Shown one piece after another: positions 1 to 10,890 of a stretch of DNA of 64,000 bases. The first letter of the stretch is position 1, and each line of letters begins with the position of its first letter. The notes beneath the pieces are model-generated. The model was not told the origin of the DNA and searched no databases. It saw only the letters and a program-made list of their open reading frames with translations. A program made the translations under genes and the position numbers. This stretch comes from Clarkia xantiana subsp. parviflora (Eukaryota; Streptophyta; Magnoliopsida; Myrtales; Onagraceae): NCBI GenBank assembly GCA_036873135.1, contig JAPTYO010000059.1, positions 13,881,066 to 13,945,065 on the forward strand, written 5' to 3'.

Positions 1-149
1 TTATAAATTCTGAATGAAAGATAATAACAGAGTTAATATGGAGTTGAAGATTTTGTTTTTTACGTTAATCGATACATTTATGACAATTGAGCTAAGGGTT
101 TTGTAGTCATTAACTTCATAGCATTGATTGCACTAGGGAGATGAGGGCT

Positions 150-390
150 TTTAAATTGCAATTTATCGCAATTAAAATTTCGCTGATTTCGAATCGTTCG
201 AGATTCAATGTATACAATTAATCGCAATTAAATTTCGGACCGTTCAAGATTCAATGTATGCAATTAATCGTAATTAAAATTTCACTGATTTCGAATTGTT
301 CAAGATTCAATGTATGCAATTAATCGAAATTAAAATTTCGGACCATTCAAGATTCAATGTATGTAATTAATTGAAATTAAAATTTCACAG
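150..390. repeat. Short tandem repeat, alternating ~47 and ~57 bp units
   Basis: About four head-to-tail copies of an A/T-rich unit built round AAGATTCAATGTATGCAATT. Units alternate between a version with TTTCGCTGATTTCGAATCG and a shorter one with TTTCGGACC, so the array is best read as two ~103-bp dimers. No coding potential is visible. Confidence 0.8.
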
Positions 391-590
391 ATTTTAACAG
401 ACGCTTGACGCGGAGCCGGCGAACGAAGATACCAAGCGGTACGGGTGGCTGACAGTCTCAGTGGCAGAGCCATCTCTATCTCCGGCGAGATATCGCCGGC
501 GGTCATCGAAGTCATATCTGTTGAAGAACTGACACGTGACACGGATCCGACGACCAAAGGTAGCATGCGGTACGGACATCTAAAATTTAT
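391..590. other. GC-rich island of unknown origin
   Basis: About 200 bp of clearly higher GC than its surroundings. It is open on the minus strand in two overlapping frames of 60-70 codons, but neither contains a motif I recognise. It could be a captured piece of a gene or the inside of a decayed transposon. Base composition is the only support. Confidence 0.3.
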
Positions 591-833
591 TTGTGAATTT
601 GCGCAATGATATTTTATGGTTCAAAATTTGCATTCTTTCGTTTACTTTTTCAAATTTTAGACTGATATTTTATTTAAAAATATTGTTTCAACATGTCACG
701 AATAGTCAATATAAATTTCATCAAATATTAGTTTGTTAATTATACATATTTGGTAAGTTACCCCGCGCGATGCACAAGAAATGCACCTAGTCATATTATG
801 TTTTTCTTATTTTATATATATATATATATATAG
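591..833. other. A/T-rich intergenic DNA, no gene seen
   Basis: A/T-rich sequence ending in a (TA)n run that forms the left border of the foldback element. A GC-rich patch near 762 followed by CTAGT faintly resembles a Helitron 3' end but lacks a convincing hairpin. Confidence 0.6.
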
Positions 834-1530
834 GGTTAAGATCACAATAGGGGCCTAACTGATTGCTCATGTTGCCAAAAGGGGTCTGAATTAAAAAAAA
901 CGTATTGTTAAGGGCCTGAATTTTGAGTTTTGTTGATAATCGAGTTTCCATCCAAATTTGCTGTTAAATGTAACGGAACCACGTGAAATGACAGAATTAC
1001 CCTTTTGCAATTATTATACAATATATCAGTTTAATTAATGAAATGTGAAATGTCTAAAATACCCCTGCACACTAATTATGCCCTTAAGGCCGCCACCGAC
1101 CACCACCCCAACACCGGCGACCACCACTCCAGCTCCGGCGACCACCACCCCAGCTTCGGCGACCAAAACCCCCCTCCGGCGACCAAAAAAAGCTCCGATC
1201 GGAGCTTTTTTGGGTCACCAGAGGGGGTGGTGGTCGTTGGAGCTGGGGTGGTGGTCGCCGGAGCTGTGGTGGCTTAAAGGGTATTTTCATCTTTTTAGGT
1301 CAAACATGTGAGGGACACACTCTGGTCAAAGGGCATTTTCGAGTTTTCAAATTATTTTCGGTCACATGCCAAGCATGTGACCACTTTCCGTCATTTTTAA
1401 CAGAAAAAATAGACGGAGACCTCATTATACACAAAACTCAAAATTCAGGCCCTTAATAATACGTTTTTTCAATTCAGACCCCTTTTGGCAACATGGGCAA
1501 ATATTCAGACCCCTATTGTGTTCTTAAGCC
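834..1530. mobile_element. Foldback / Mutator-like non-autonomous element
   Basis: The two ends are inverted repeats of more than 100 bp. The left end runs GGGTTAAGATCACAATAGGG and the reverse complement of the right end runs GGCTTAAGAACACAATAGGG; the match continues through the segments containing GCCAAAAGGGGTCTGAATT. Pairing resumes in a GC-rich centre (about 1090-1285) that folds on AAGCTCCGATCGGAGCTT near 1190-1207, so most of the element could form one hairpin. It sits between (TA)n tracts, which hides the target duplication. The proline/threonine-type frames across the centre are products of the GC-rich repeat and are not genes. Confidence 0.8.
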
Positions 1531-2517
1531 ATATATATATATATATATATATTAATAATAATACTATTCTAGAATATACTGTTGGTAATTATTAACCCTA
1601 AATCAAAAGTAATGTTTGTACCGTACACGTCTCGTTCAAACAAAACAATATAATGCTCTCTCACGAAAACCGTCCATAGTGGAAGCAAAGATTACGGCTA
1701 AATTCTAACCCGACCGGCCAGAAAATGAAGAGTAATCATTACGTTTTCAAGAATAATAGAGAAAAAGGAAAGATTTCATATCATATGTTTGTGACCTGTT
1801 TGTATACCAAAAAAGGTAGGCTGCTGAATTTCAACACAGCGAGGTCTCTGACTCTCCCACGATGGATGGCTCTTAAGCTTCACAAGGTCTTCATTGATGT
1901 TAAATGAATTATATCACTAATAAGGGACACATTCATTCCGCTTAACTTCAAAATCAATTTTGTTTTCTAACAATTTCAACTCTTATGTTTTCAATCTAAC
2001 TGTAAATTGCTATATCTATCAAATCTGGCTAAAATGCTGTCGAGTTTATTTAAACTTGAATTCTCAGCCGTTAGATCATGAGAGAGAATCAATCAGAATT
2101 CAGGAGAGATAAAAAGTATTTCTTACCCATGCATACTCTGACGACTGAGAAATCGAGTTTAAATAAACTCGAGTTTATTTTAGCCGAACCCAAATAAGTA
2201 TATGTCAGTTATGTAAGATCTTTTAGTGTGTACATATGATGTATTAACAGGAAATTAAAAGGTAACAGTGGAATACTTTTAATTTGACATGTATCCAAAT
2301 CTAAATATGTTTTTCGATTGAGCGTCTAATTGAATGTATTATGCAGCAATCATTTCAATCTATCGTTAAATCCATCTTAGGTTCATATTCAAATGTCTTA
2401 GTTGGCGACAAACACATTCTCATTTTCTATCAAATTTAAATGATATTATAATATATGTAATAATTTAATATGCAATTGAATGTTTAAGTAGCTAATTTAA
2501 AAAAAAAAAAAAAAAAA
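1531..2517. other. A/T-rich intergenic DNA, no gene supported
   Basis: A (TA)n run, then low-complexity A/T-rich sequence, ending in a poly(A) run before the next transposon. A 60-codon frame at 1725-1907 (+) has no recognisable motif or context. The only structure I see is the small inverted repeat annotated at 2029-2183. Confidence 0.6.
2029..2183. mobile_element. Small MITE-like inverted repeat
   Basis: Ends CTAAAAT...ATTTTAG enclose inverted arms containing TCGAGTTTATTTAAACT on the left and its near complement on the right. Arms are about 40 bp with roughly 75 bp between them. No clear target duplication was found, so a chance palindrome or MITE relic are both possible. Confidence 0.45.
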
Positions 2518-2786
2518 GGGTTAACAACCTATAAATTGTCTGAATTTTCACCAATGTTGAAATTTTGTGTCTGACGTTAAAAAGGAGTGTCCAGTTTCAT
2601 TTGTGTTGAAATTTGGTGTCTCGGTGTGATTACTTTAGAGAAGTCAATCCCGACTGTCAAATTCGACCTCTCATGCATGCTCTCTTCTCGTCACCTTGCC
2701 GGGACCGTCACCTAAGAAGTTGACCACGTCCACGCAAGTAAATCTCGCTTCGTTCTTACTAGAAATTGCTTCACACCACTCTGTTG

Positions 2787-2855
<69 letters not shown>

Positions 2856-3236
2856 TTGGGGGGAAATTTGACGACTTTGTAAAGTAAAGAGTGATGGATT
2901 ATGAGTGGGTGAGTGAGTTGATGAAAAATAATTGAATGAAAAGGAAAGGAAGAAAGATACACATTCCGACACCCACGTTGAGAGAAGTTCTGAACGTGTG
3001 TAAACATTAAAATGCCACTAAAGATGGAGTTTATTACGTAGTTTCCACCATGACACAAAATGACATTCCAACATTCGGAATGTCGGAATGTCTATCACGG
3101 CTCAAAAGAAAATACGCGCAGAGACGCTAAATTTTAATAAAAATGAAATATGAGACTGTCCATTTTAACATTTCAAACTTCAGACACTAAATTTCAACAG
3201 TGGGTAAACTTCAGGTAGTTTATAAATTTTTAACTC
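2518..3236. mobile_element. TIR element, family copy 1, with (TA)n core
   Basis: Left end GGGTTAACAACCTATAAATT and the reverse complement of the right end (AGAGTTAAAAATTTATAAAC) pair over about 60 bp, including the shared block GTTGAAATTTAGTGTCTGA. The left half (2520-2760) matches 58966-59200 closely, including the stretch around GAGAAGTCAATCCCGA, so this is a repeat family with two copies in the window. A (TA)n microsatellite fills 2790-2852. No transposase frame is present. Superfamily not determined; the GGGTTAA start resembles the Mutator-like elements nearby. Confidence 0.7.
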
Positions 3237-3541
3237 TAAAAAATAATAATTAAATAATAATTTATAACTAGATCAAAGTTTAGATAATTATTTAGCCCTC
3301 TATATATAGTCCATATATACACTTTGTTTTTATTTTTGAGGATGAAGATACCCCATATTTTGTTAAATGAAATAAAATATAGAAGATTCGAGATGTTCTT
3401 CTGGACCTTTCTACTATACTCTTGGAGCACCATGCTTTGACTATTATTTTTTTTATTTTTACATTGTCCTAACGCTGAACCCCATAGAGAAATTGATATT
3501 ATTAATAGTATGATACACATCTTAGGTGTAGTTAAAAAAAA
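3237..3541. other. A/T-rich spacer, no gene seen
   Basis: Contains TTGGAGCACCATG near 3420-3434, which reappears in inverted orientation near 4965-4980 on the other side of the Mutator-like element. This suggests an older inverted-repeat element hosting the insertion. No coding sequence is evident. Confidence 0.4.
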
Positions 3542-4881
3542 GGGTTAAATATACTTTTCATACCACGTGTTTGACCGAATGTGGCTTTTAGTACTGGATG
3601 TTTAGTTTTGTATACTTTTGGTACCAAACGTTTGAAAAAATGTGGCTTTTGGTACATCCGTTAGTTGGCCGTTAGTTTTGGCCGTTAAATGACATGTGCA
3701 AGTCACGTGATCGACTCTAAACTTTTAATTTTGTTCAATTTAGTCCCTCAAATATATTCATAACTTTAATTTTGTTTAATTTAGTCCTAAAGCTTCAAAA
3801 TCGAACCCAATTGGGACCTATCTCCAATTGGGTAAATTTGACCCAAATGGGGCTATGTCAATTGAATTTGATTGGATCCGATTTTGAAGTGTTATGACTA
3901 AGTTTTTTTTTTGGCCAAAGGACTTCCATTAAACAGTAAGCAAAGGTTCAATACATCAGAACAAAAACTTGCAGAACAAAAGCTTGCAGAACAAAAACTT
4001 GCAGAATCAAAATATTACGGAGGAAACTTTTTACAGTCCAGCAGCAGTAAGTCAAGTAAAGAAGATGGTGGTTGTAAAACCCATCCTTCCGGACACATCC
4101 CCTTTCTCATCTTTGTAGCCACCCAATCGGCACAACGGTTTTCTGTTCTAGGAACGTACCTCCAATCCACAGCCTCCAAACTTGCAGCAAGCCTTCTTGT
4201 TCTATCGATCACAGCTTCAACTCTCCATGATCTTAAACAATCAGACTTCAACTGCTCGATGATAACTGCAGAATCAGATTCAACAATGACTTTCCTCCAG
4301 TTGTTCCTAACAACTAGTTTGATAGCTTCCTCAACTGCAAGAGCCTCCACCACTTCAACAAACCTGGGGAAGACTAACTTGCTAGCTCCACCAAGCAGGT
4401 CCCCATTACTATCTCTAGCTAACACTGCAATAGCTCCATCTCCCTCAGTTACCAAAGTAGATGCATCACAGTTCAGTTTGACAAAGCCATCAGGCGGCTT
4501 CTCCCATTCACAAACAATAGGGTTTCTCAAAGGAGAGGGATTTGACATACCTTTGAGCTCGTAATATTCATTAACAGCAGCTCTGATGTTCCAAATTGCA
4601 TTATCTGCTATCGGTATTCTGTTATGAAAAGTTGCAGCATTACGTTCTTTCCGTTAAAGTTATGAATATATTTGAGGGACTAAATTGAACAAAATTAAAA
4701 GTTTAGAGTCGATCACGTGACTTGCACATGTCATTTAACGGCAAAAACTAACGGCCAACTAACGGATGTACCAAAAGCCACATTTTTTCAAACGTTTGGT
4801 ACCAAAAGTATACAAAACTAAACATCCAGTACTAAAAGCCACATTCAGTCAAACATGTGGTATGAAAAGTACATTTAACCC
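3542..4881. mobile_element. Mutator-like element carrying a LINE fragment
   Basis: Terminal inverted repeats of about 220 bp: left GGGTTAAATATACTTTTCAT, right end its near complement ending ATTTAACCC. They are flanked by TTAAAAAAA-type direct repeats of 9-10 bp (3532-3541 and 4882-4890), the size expected for Mutator-like insertions. Both arms include the block around AGTCACGTGATCGACTCTAA. Between the arms is a degraded LINE 3' segment, annotated separately, and no transposase, so the element is non-autonomous. The element at 59345-60470 shares arm motifs (CACGTGA, and the region after AATTTAGTCC) and appears to be a related family. Confidence 0.8.
3904..4653 (-). pseudogene. 5'-truncated LINE: RNase H domain (RVT_3 type) and 3' tail
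   Basis: The longest ATG frame is 4548-4015 (177 codons), but reading is open upstream to about 4650, starting with the residues KERNAATF typical of the region just before RNase H in plant L1-like LINEs. The RNase H signature is complete: KLNCDAS (first Asp), EALAVEEA (Glu), VESDSA (second Asp) and RTENRCADWVA (Asn/Asp). The 3' end on the minus strand runs through GGAAGTCCTTTGGCC into an A run, the usual end of a plant LINE. A 15-bp unit, AACAAAAACTTGCAG, is repeated about three times at 3961-4005. No reverse transcriptase is present, so this is a truncated insertion inside the Mutator-like element. I saw no clean target duplication. Confidence 0.75.
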
Positions 4882-5109
4882 TTAAAAAAATCATACTTTT
4901 TCATACTTTTAAAGTTTTATTTATGTTACAATTAAGTCCACCATAGTATTAAAAAAAGCAAAAACATGGTGCTCCAAAAGCACGGTAGAAAAATCATGTT
5001 TTTCTTAACGTTTCGTTAAATCACTATTAACTAATTGATCGAGCTATATACACTAATACATGTAAAATGAACATAATATTTGGATGGTGACTTGTAGTAA
5101 CTAGTAATA
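4882..5109. other. Intergenic spacer, no gene seen
   Basis: A/T-rich. Contains a segment round AAAGTTTTATTTATGTTACA that recurs in similar form at about 63680-63720, indicating a dispersed repeat. Ends at the TAAGA target duplication of the following LTR element. Confidence 0.5.
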
Positions 5110-5114
5110 TAAGA

Positions 5115-5258
5115 TGTAAACACCTGATTTTGGACAGGGTCGGAAAATATTGTGACACGTGGAACCGAGTCGGGAAGAATCGAGCGATTAGAAAAACAAA
5201 AAAAAAGTAGTATAATCTTATTAGTATAGTTAAGAAAAACAAAAAAATATTTTGTTAT

Positions 5259-5327
<69 letters not shown>

Positions 5328-5764
5328 AAAATAAAAAAAAGAACATGGCCATTTTGTGGCCACGTCTCCACCATATCCATTCATCTTCCCTAGATGAATC
5401 AATTACACAGCACCTCCCATACTTCATGATATTGAAAAATCTGATTTTTTCTCTATATAAACAAGCCATGTCGAAGGCTTAAGAGGGGGGCCTGATGAGT
5501 AAAAAAAGAAGATACTACTGAGAGGTCTCACTGAGAGTTGGTAAAACTTTGAGTGTATGAGTGGTAGGTTTAAGTAATTAGCTAGTTGCTCGATAATTCG
5601 TGGTTCGGTTCCACGCGTCACGGCATTTTACCCGGAAACAACCCAATGTGAGTATTGCTTAATCAAAAGTTGTATTTACATTTCAAGCATAAATAAAGTG
5701 CAAGTTAGTTAAAGATCCATCGCTTTCAATGTAGCGTTTATTTATTTTCCGTTATTTTATTTCG

Positions 5765-5800
<36 letters not shown>

Positions 5801-6559
5801 TACGTATTCCTATTATCTACAAGTTTTATATATATCTGTTTTACTTATTTGTCATTTATATTATATATAAGTTTTATATATATTATATTACTTATTGTCA
5901 TTTACTTATATGTTTATACATTATTAAGTCTTATATTTGTTTATTTCACTTATTTGTCATTTATATTACCTTTAAGTTTTATATATGTACATATTGCATA
6001 TTTCTAATTTTCTATAAGTTTTATATGTGTTTATATTACTTATATATCTCAGAACTCTGTTAAGTGCTAAAAAATTAGTACAGAGAAGTTCATGGTCATT
6101 TTAACATGTTTCCAAAATTATTTTCAGTTCAGCCATGAACTTTTCGATAATTGAAAATTGGCCATGAATTTCTTGATGATTGCAACTCGGCCATGAACTT
6201 TTTGGTACTTGCAGTTCAACCCTCAAAATGGATATTTTAGTGAAAAATTAAACAAGACAAGACAAGCCAAAGTACCGAAAGGGCGGATTTCTAGCTTGCG
6301 AGCTTTTAATACGTAATCAAATCCCCGAACCTGAACCTCTGGACGCAGACCATTTCAAACCCTAGGATGTTAGTATCATGTACCCTAGGCAACTTTAGGA
6401 TTCCGATTAGCCTTTAATTAATCGGTGGCGACTCTTTCATTTTTCCTCGGTTCGGTCGATATTTCCATTTTCGATCAAACCCGCCGTTCGCCGATCCAAA
6501 TAACATATTTTTAAAACCCGCTCTTTTCTGAGAGCGTTGGCCGGATCCGACGTGCGACA
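5115..6559 (+). repeat. 5' LTR of the Ogre-like element (1445 bp)
   Basis: Begins TGTAAACACCTG and ends CGTGCGACA. It matches 13321-15449 throughout except for a hAT insertion and different (TA)n lengths (5262-5320 here is longer than 13468-13500). A TATATAA box lies at 5454-5460 and is the likely promoter. Confidence 0.93.
5454..5460 (+). promoter_or_regulatory. TATA box in the 5' LTR
   Basis: TATATAA followed by AACAAGCC, about 340 bp into the LTR. The same box is at 13636-13642 in the 3' LTR. Transcription would be expected to start roughly 30 bp downstream; inferred from position only. Confidence 0.5.
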
Positions 6560-6562
6560 TTT

Positions 6563-6580
6563 TGGCGACTCTGCTGGGGA
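6563..6580 (+). other. Primer-binding site, tRNA-Arg
   Basis: TGGCGACTCTGCTGGGGA starts 4 bp after the LTR end. It complements the CCCCAGCGGAGTCGCCA 3' end of plant tRNA-Arg with a single mismatch (T for C in CTCTGC). Use of tRNA-Arg is characteristic of Ogre-type Tat elements. Confidence 0.8.
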
Positions 6581-7692
6581 TTTCCATTCAGAGGGTTTAG
6601 GCTTGTTGTGTTTGTCTTACCTTGTTTAATTGGATTTTTATACCATATCCGTTTTGACCGTTTGTTCGTGTGTGCAGCTTCTAATCTATTGAGTCATTTA
6701 AATTGCTTTTGCACACACACCAGATTCGGTTACTATTCCAGGCCAAAAACCAAGGGCATATAGAAACCTAGGGGGTTGAGTAAGAGAATACGGCCAGTAG
6801 CGGTCACAACCGCCGGCACGTCTCCGAAAGCCCAACTCGATGATCGAAAAGGGCCTGCGATCCCCTTCATGGGGTAAGGTACCTTTCGATTCGAGAACCT
6901 TTAGAACCCACCTTGATAGAGCAGATGCCCACACAATGCGGAGCCATCAACCAGTCGCATTAATTCCAGATATGCTATTTTGCATTTTTTCTTTATCCTG
7001 GTCATATGTATAGGAGGGGCATCCAGAAGCTCGCACACTTTTCTAAAATAGTCAAGGGGGCATCCACAGGTCTGTATATCTCTCTTGATGCATTGGTTTG
7101 AGAAGGTAAGAAAAACAATCGTTGTATATATGCATGTGTACATGAATAAGGTGATTTCCTTCTTATACTGCATCACGAATTTCAAAGCTATTAAAGTCAT
7201 CAATTGGGTCGGTTTTGAAGTCATGAGTTATTTATCCTCCATTAAGTAAGGATTATTTGCCCGAGCATCATGATAAGAACCGTGAATTCAATTGCAAAAA
7301 AAAAAAAAAAAGGACTTGAGGAAGATGATTTTTCAAATGACTCATTTTTATGAGACCCTAAAATACTCCTCAACGTTTAATTTCAAGAGTTTTAAAATCT
7401 AGAAATTCACGGTTGTTGTCTCGATTTTGCCAAGCCAGAGGTAGCTAAGTCATTTTTGTGCCCAATTTAAGCGGTCGGTCGTCGGCCCGACAAATCAAAC
7501 ACCTGGTTTAAAAAAAAAAAAAATCTCGGGAAGCATCAAAATTCAGAACCTCAGGAACTGACATTAATCGAATGAGAAGCAAACCGGGTATTAAAAAAAA
7601 AAACCTAATGGGTTAAGGGTTAGAAAAGGAATAACTCGTGACTTGATTCTCCAAAAAAATCATTTCAAAACATTGAGGACCCTAATCGACAT

Positions 7693-9535
7693 AATTGATG
7701 GCTATATTTTCCAAATCATGCATCATTACTGCGGATTCTCTATTCTAATTGTCAGTTTTTTTCACAGGTACAACTGGCGCAAACAAGCCCTAAACTTACT
7801 GTGTGATCTCGCTCGAATGGAACAAATGAGGCAACTAAAAAGAGTCATTCGCCAGGGTTCCTAACTAATGTGATATCCAAAGGCTCCACCACCTCGAGAA
7901 TATAAAGAGTGGATTGTCCATCTAAAAGGGACCATGCGAGCCACAACCTTCCGAACGGAACAATCCGTCATCGACGTGGCCTCCTAGTTCAAGCGCCTTG
8001 TCGTTAGTGCCCAAACATTCATGGTCGTCGCAGTCCTAGACTTCGACATCTCGATTCACGCCTCGGCTTGCGATCTCAACTTAATTAATGGCTATATTTT
8101 CTAAATCATGCATAACTATTGCGGATTCTCAATCTAGTTGCCATTTTTTTCAGGTGCATCTGGCACGAACAAGCCACAAACATACTTGTGACTTCGTTCA
8201 AGTGGAACAAATGAGGCAACCAAACAAGAGTCCTCTGCCATGGTTATGAACCCATGTGATATTCAGCGCCTTCGCCACCTCGAAAAATGAAGAGGGGATC
8301 ATCCAGCTCGAGGAGATCTTGGGAGATGGGATCACAAAAACGAAACAGTTTCTCACCAACATGGCATCATAAGTCAACCGTATCATCGCTTTTTAGCACC
8401 CAGGCAGTCGTGGCGGTCATAGTCTCCATACTCCAACATCTCGAGTACATCTGGCGCAAACAAGCCCCAAACATACTCGAGATTTTGTTCGAATGGAACA
8501 AAATGGACAAACAAACCAGAGTCCTCCGCCATGGTTCTGAACCCATGTGATATCTAGGGTCTTCGCCACTTCAAGAATATGAAGAGGGAACATCCAGCTA
8601 GAAAAGATCTGGGAGATGGGATCACCCAAAACGGAACAGTTCCTCGCCGACATGGCTTCATAAGTCAAGCGTATCATCGCTTTTTCAACGCCCACGCAAG
8701 CATGGCCGCCGAAGCCTTCCAAAGTTCAAATATCTCGAGTCGCGCCTCCGCCTGCGACCTTGAAATAATTGATGACTGTGTTTTCATAATCATGCATCAT
8801 GATCTGTGTTTTCAGTTCTAACTGACATTTTTACAGGTACATCTGGCGCAAGCAAGCCCCATACGTACTCACGATTTTGTTCAAATAGAACAAATGAAGA
8901 AAGATGACAAGATTCATCTGTCTGGGTTCCTAAAACCCATGTGATGTCCAGCGGCTTCGCCACCTCGAAAAGGTGAAGAGAGGATCATCGAGCTAAAAAA
9001 TACCTTGCGAGCAAAGTTCAGCCAAAATGAACAATCCATCGCCGACATGACCTACTAAATCAAGCGTCTCATCGCTTTTTCACCGCACATGCAGTCATGA
9101 CCGCCGCAGTCTCCCAAAATTCAACATCTCGGGACACACCTCCTTCTGCGAAATCCACAGAATTAATTGCTACATTTTCAAATTATACATCATTTTTGTG
9201 TTCTTTCAAATTCTAATTGTCATTTTCTCGCAGATAAGTCTGGCGTGATCAAGCCCCTTGCGTACCCATGACTTCATAACGAATGTGGCAACTAAAGCCA
9301 AACTCCTCTGTCTGGGTTTCTAACCCATGGGATATTCAATGGCTCGACCACCTAAAAAAGAGGATCAACAATCTGGAGGAGACCTCGCAAGCTATGATCG
9401 CCTGAACCGAACAATCAATCAGCTGAAATGGCCTCCCAGGTCGAGTGCTCACTCTTTTCGGAACCCAAGAAGTCATGGCTGCCGCAGTCTCTCGGAATTC
9501 AAAATCCCAAGTCGTGCCTCAACTTGCAGTCCCTA
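7693..9535 (+). repeat. Five degenerate ~320-394 bp tandem units
   Basis: Units begin near 7693, 8083, 8447 (lacking its first part), 8767 and 9161. Each full unit starts with AATTGATGGCTATATTTTC or a variant, then a pyrimidine-rich stretch ending in CAG, then sequence encoding roughly W-R-K-Q-A. Next comes a GAATGGAACAAATG block and a segment ending in a run like CATCTCGAGT. The CAG junctions look like splice acceptors, so this may be repeated exon-plus-intron material. Every copy carries stops or shifts, so no protein is claimed. Confidence 0.65.
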
Positions 9536-10070
9536 AAAGCAGGGAACAAACTGACCCTGATCAAGCTTCACACATTACTGATGTGTCTCCATGTCAAGCT
9601 TCAAATATGCAATGCATCACTTCTCGGTCTGTCGCAAAGGATCCTGACCAAATATGTAGACATTCATGCTAGCTTGTCAAACTCTTTTTCAACAGTCATG
9701 AGAGCCCTTAATGATGAGGTCCCTTCAGAAGTTTCATCTGTCTACTCGTCAGAAGAGAGAATATCACAAAGTGGATGAAAATGCTCGTTTATGCGCTTTC
9801 TCTTCGTAACGAGTAAACAATATCCAGAAATGGATGCATTGCTCGTGGGGCAAATGTCCGAGCCCAGTATTTCTGGAAGAGGGAAAATTCTTCATGACCA
9901 TAATGAATTCCTTCTTTTGTCATTCATTGTGATCTCAATATTCTCTGTCATCATATGCATGATTTGACATTAACGTCAACCTCCATCTACTTCTTTCTTC
10001 AGGAAAAACTGCTATCCGGAACAAAAATGAGCATCGCCGTGATCGACATGTCTCTCCAAAGGCATCCATT

Positions 10071-10862
10071 GGTCACGGATTCATACCGGTGGCCATCGAA
10101 TACTTCACCAAGTGCGCCAAAGCCATTACATTGGCATCAGTTACGACAAAGGTGGTCGAACGTCTCATCAAGCGAGGCATCATCGTGCATACGGTGTCCA
10201 GTGTCAATTGAAATTGACAACATCGAGATCTGAACATCAAGTTAATCGACGAGTTGTGCGACCAATTCAAGATCAAGAACACGAACACGTCCCCATATCG
10301 CACATTGATGAATGGTGGGGTAGATGCAGAAAATAAAGGAAGATCATTGAGGAAATGATTGTCATACAAGGATGGGCATGACAAGCTGCCTCAGGCATTC
10401 ACGGCCTATGGGACCTCGATCCGAACATAACCTGGGGCAACTCCAGTTTCCCTGTCTACAAAACAGAAGCAAGTCACCGATTAAAGCTGAAAATCCGTCC
10501 ACTTGGTTCCTCACTTAGTCATAAATGGACGAATATGAGTGGGTGAAGCGCACTTACATGAGCAATCAAGCCTCATTGACGAAAGCGGCTCCCTGCACTA
10601 TGCCACGGGCATCTTTACCAGAAGCGCACGGTTCGAGCATTCAACAAGGAAGCGCGCTCCAGAGAATTACACCAAGCGGCATAGTCCTTCAGAAATTCTC
10701 CCAAGCCAATCCAGATTCTTGTGGCAGACTCATCCATAACTTTGAAGGACCGTGTGTCGACATAAAAAAATCTTAGTGGAGGAGCCACGATCATCACTGA
10801 CATGGACGCACAAAGACTCCTTAGTCCAGTCAATATGGACAATGTCAAGAAGTATTATCCTT
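10071..10862 (+). pseudogene. Degenerate Tat-type integrase C-terminal half
   Basis: Pieces of an integrase core can be read in shifting frames: GHGFIPVAIEYFTKC (the region after the first catalytic Asp), then TTKVVERLIKRGII, then a PYRTLMNGGVDAENKG block corresponding to the segment before the catalytic Glu, then KDGHDKLPQAF. Farther on, NFEGPCV and ITDMDAQ...NVKKYYP match the integrase C-terminal region of Ogre-type elements. Several in-frame stops and frameshifts interrupt it and the DNG aspartate segment is destroyed. Reverse transcriptase and RNase H should precede it but appear deleted. Non-functional. Confidence 0.75.
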
Positions 10863-10890
10863 GAAAGATCTTGCAACCAGAATGCGAGTT

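Noticed and set aside
762..795. Helitron 3' end at CCCCGCGCGATGCAC...CTAGT
   Set aside because: CTAGT is present but the stem is interrupted and no 5' partner block was seen.
1038..1311. Proline/threonine-rich frames in the foldback element
   Set aside because: They arise from the GC-rich palindromic repeat and overlap each other on both strands.
1725..1907. 60-codon plus-strand ORF
   Set aside because: No motif, no promoter context and a length expected by chance in this composition.
2712..3058. Frames coding alternating Ile-Tyr runs
   Set aside because: Translations of the (TA)n microsatellite; the same applies to 5031-5469 and 13436-13651.
4015..4564. 217-codon plus-strand frame over the LINE fragment
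   Set aside because: It is the complement of the RNase H frame, which carries the recognisable catalytic motifs on the minus strand.
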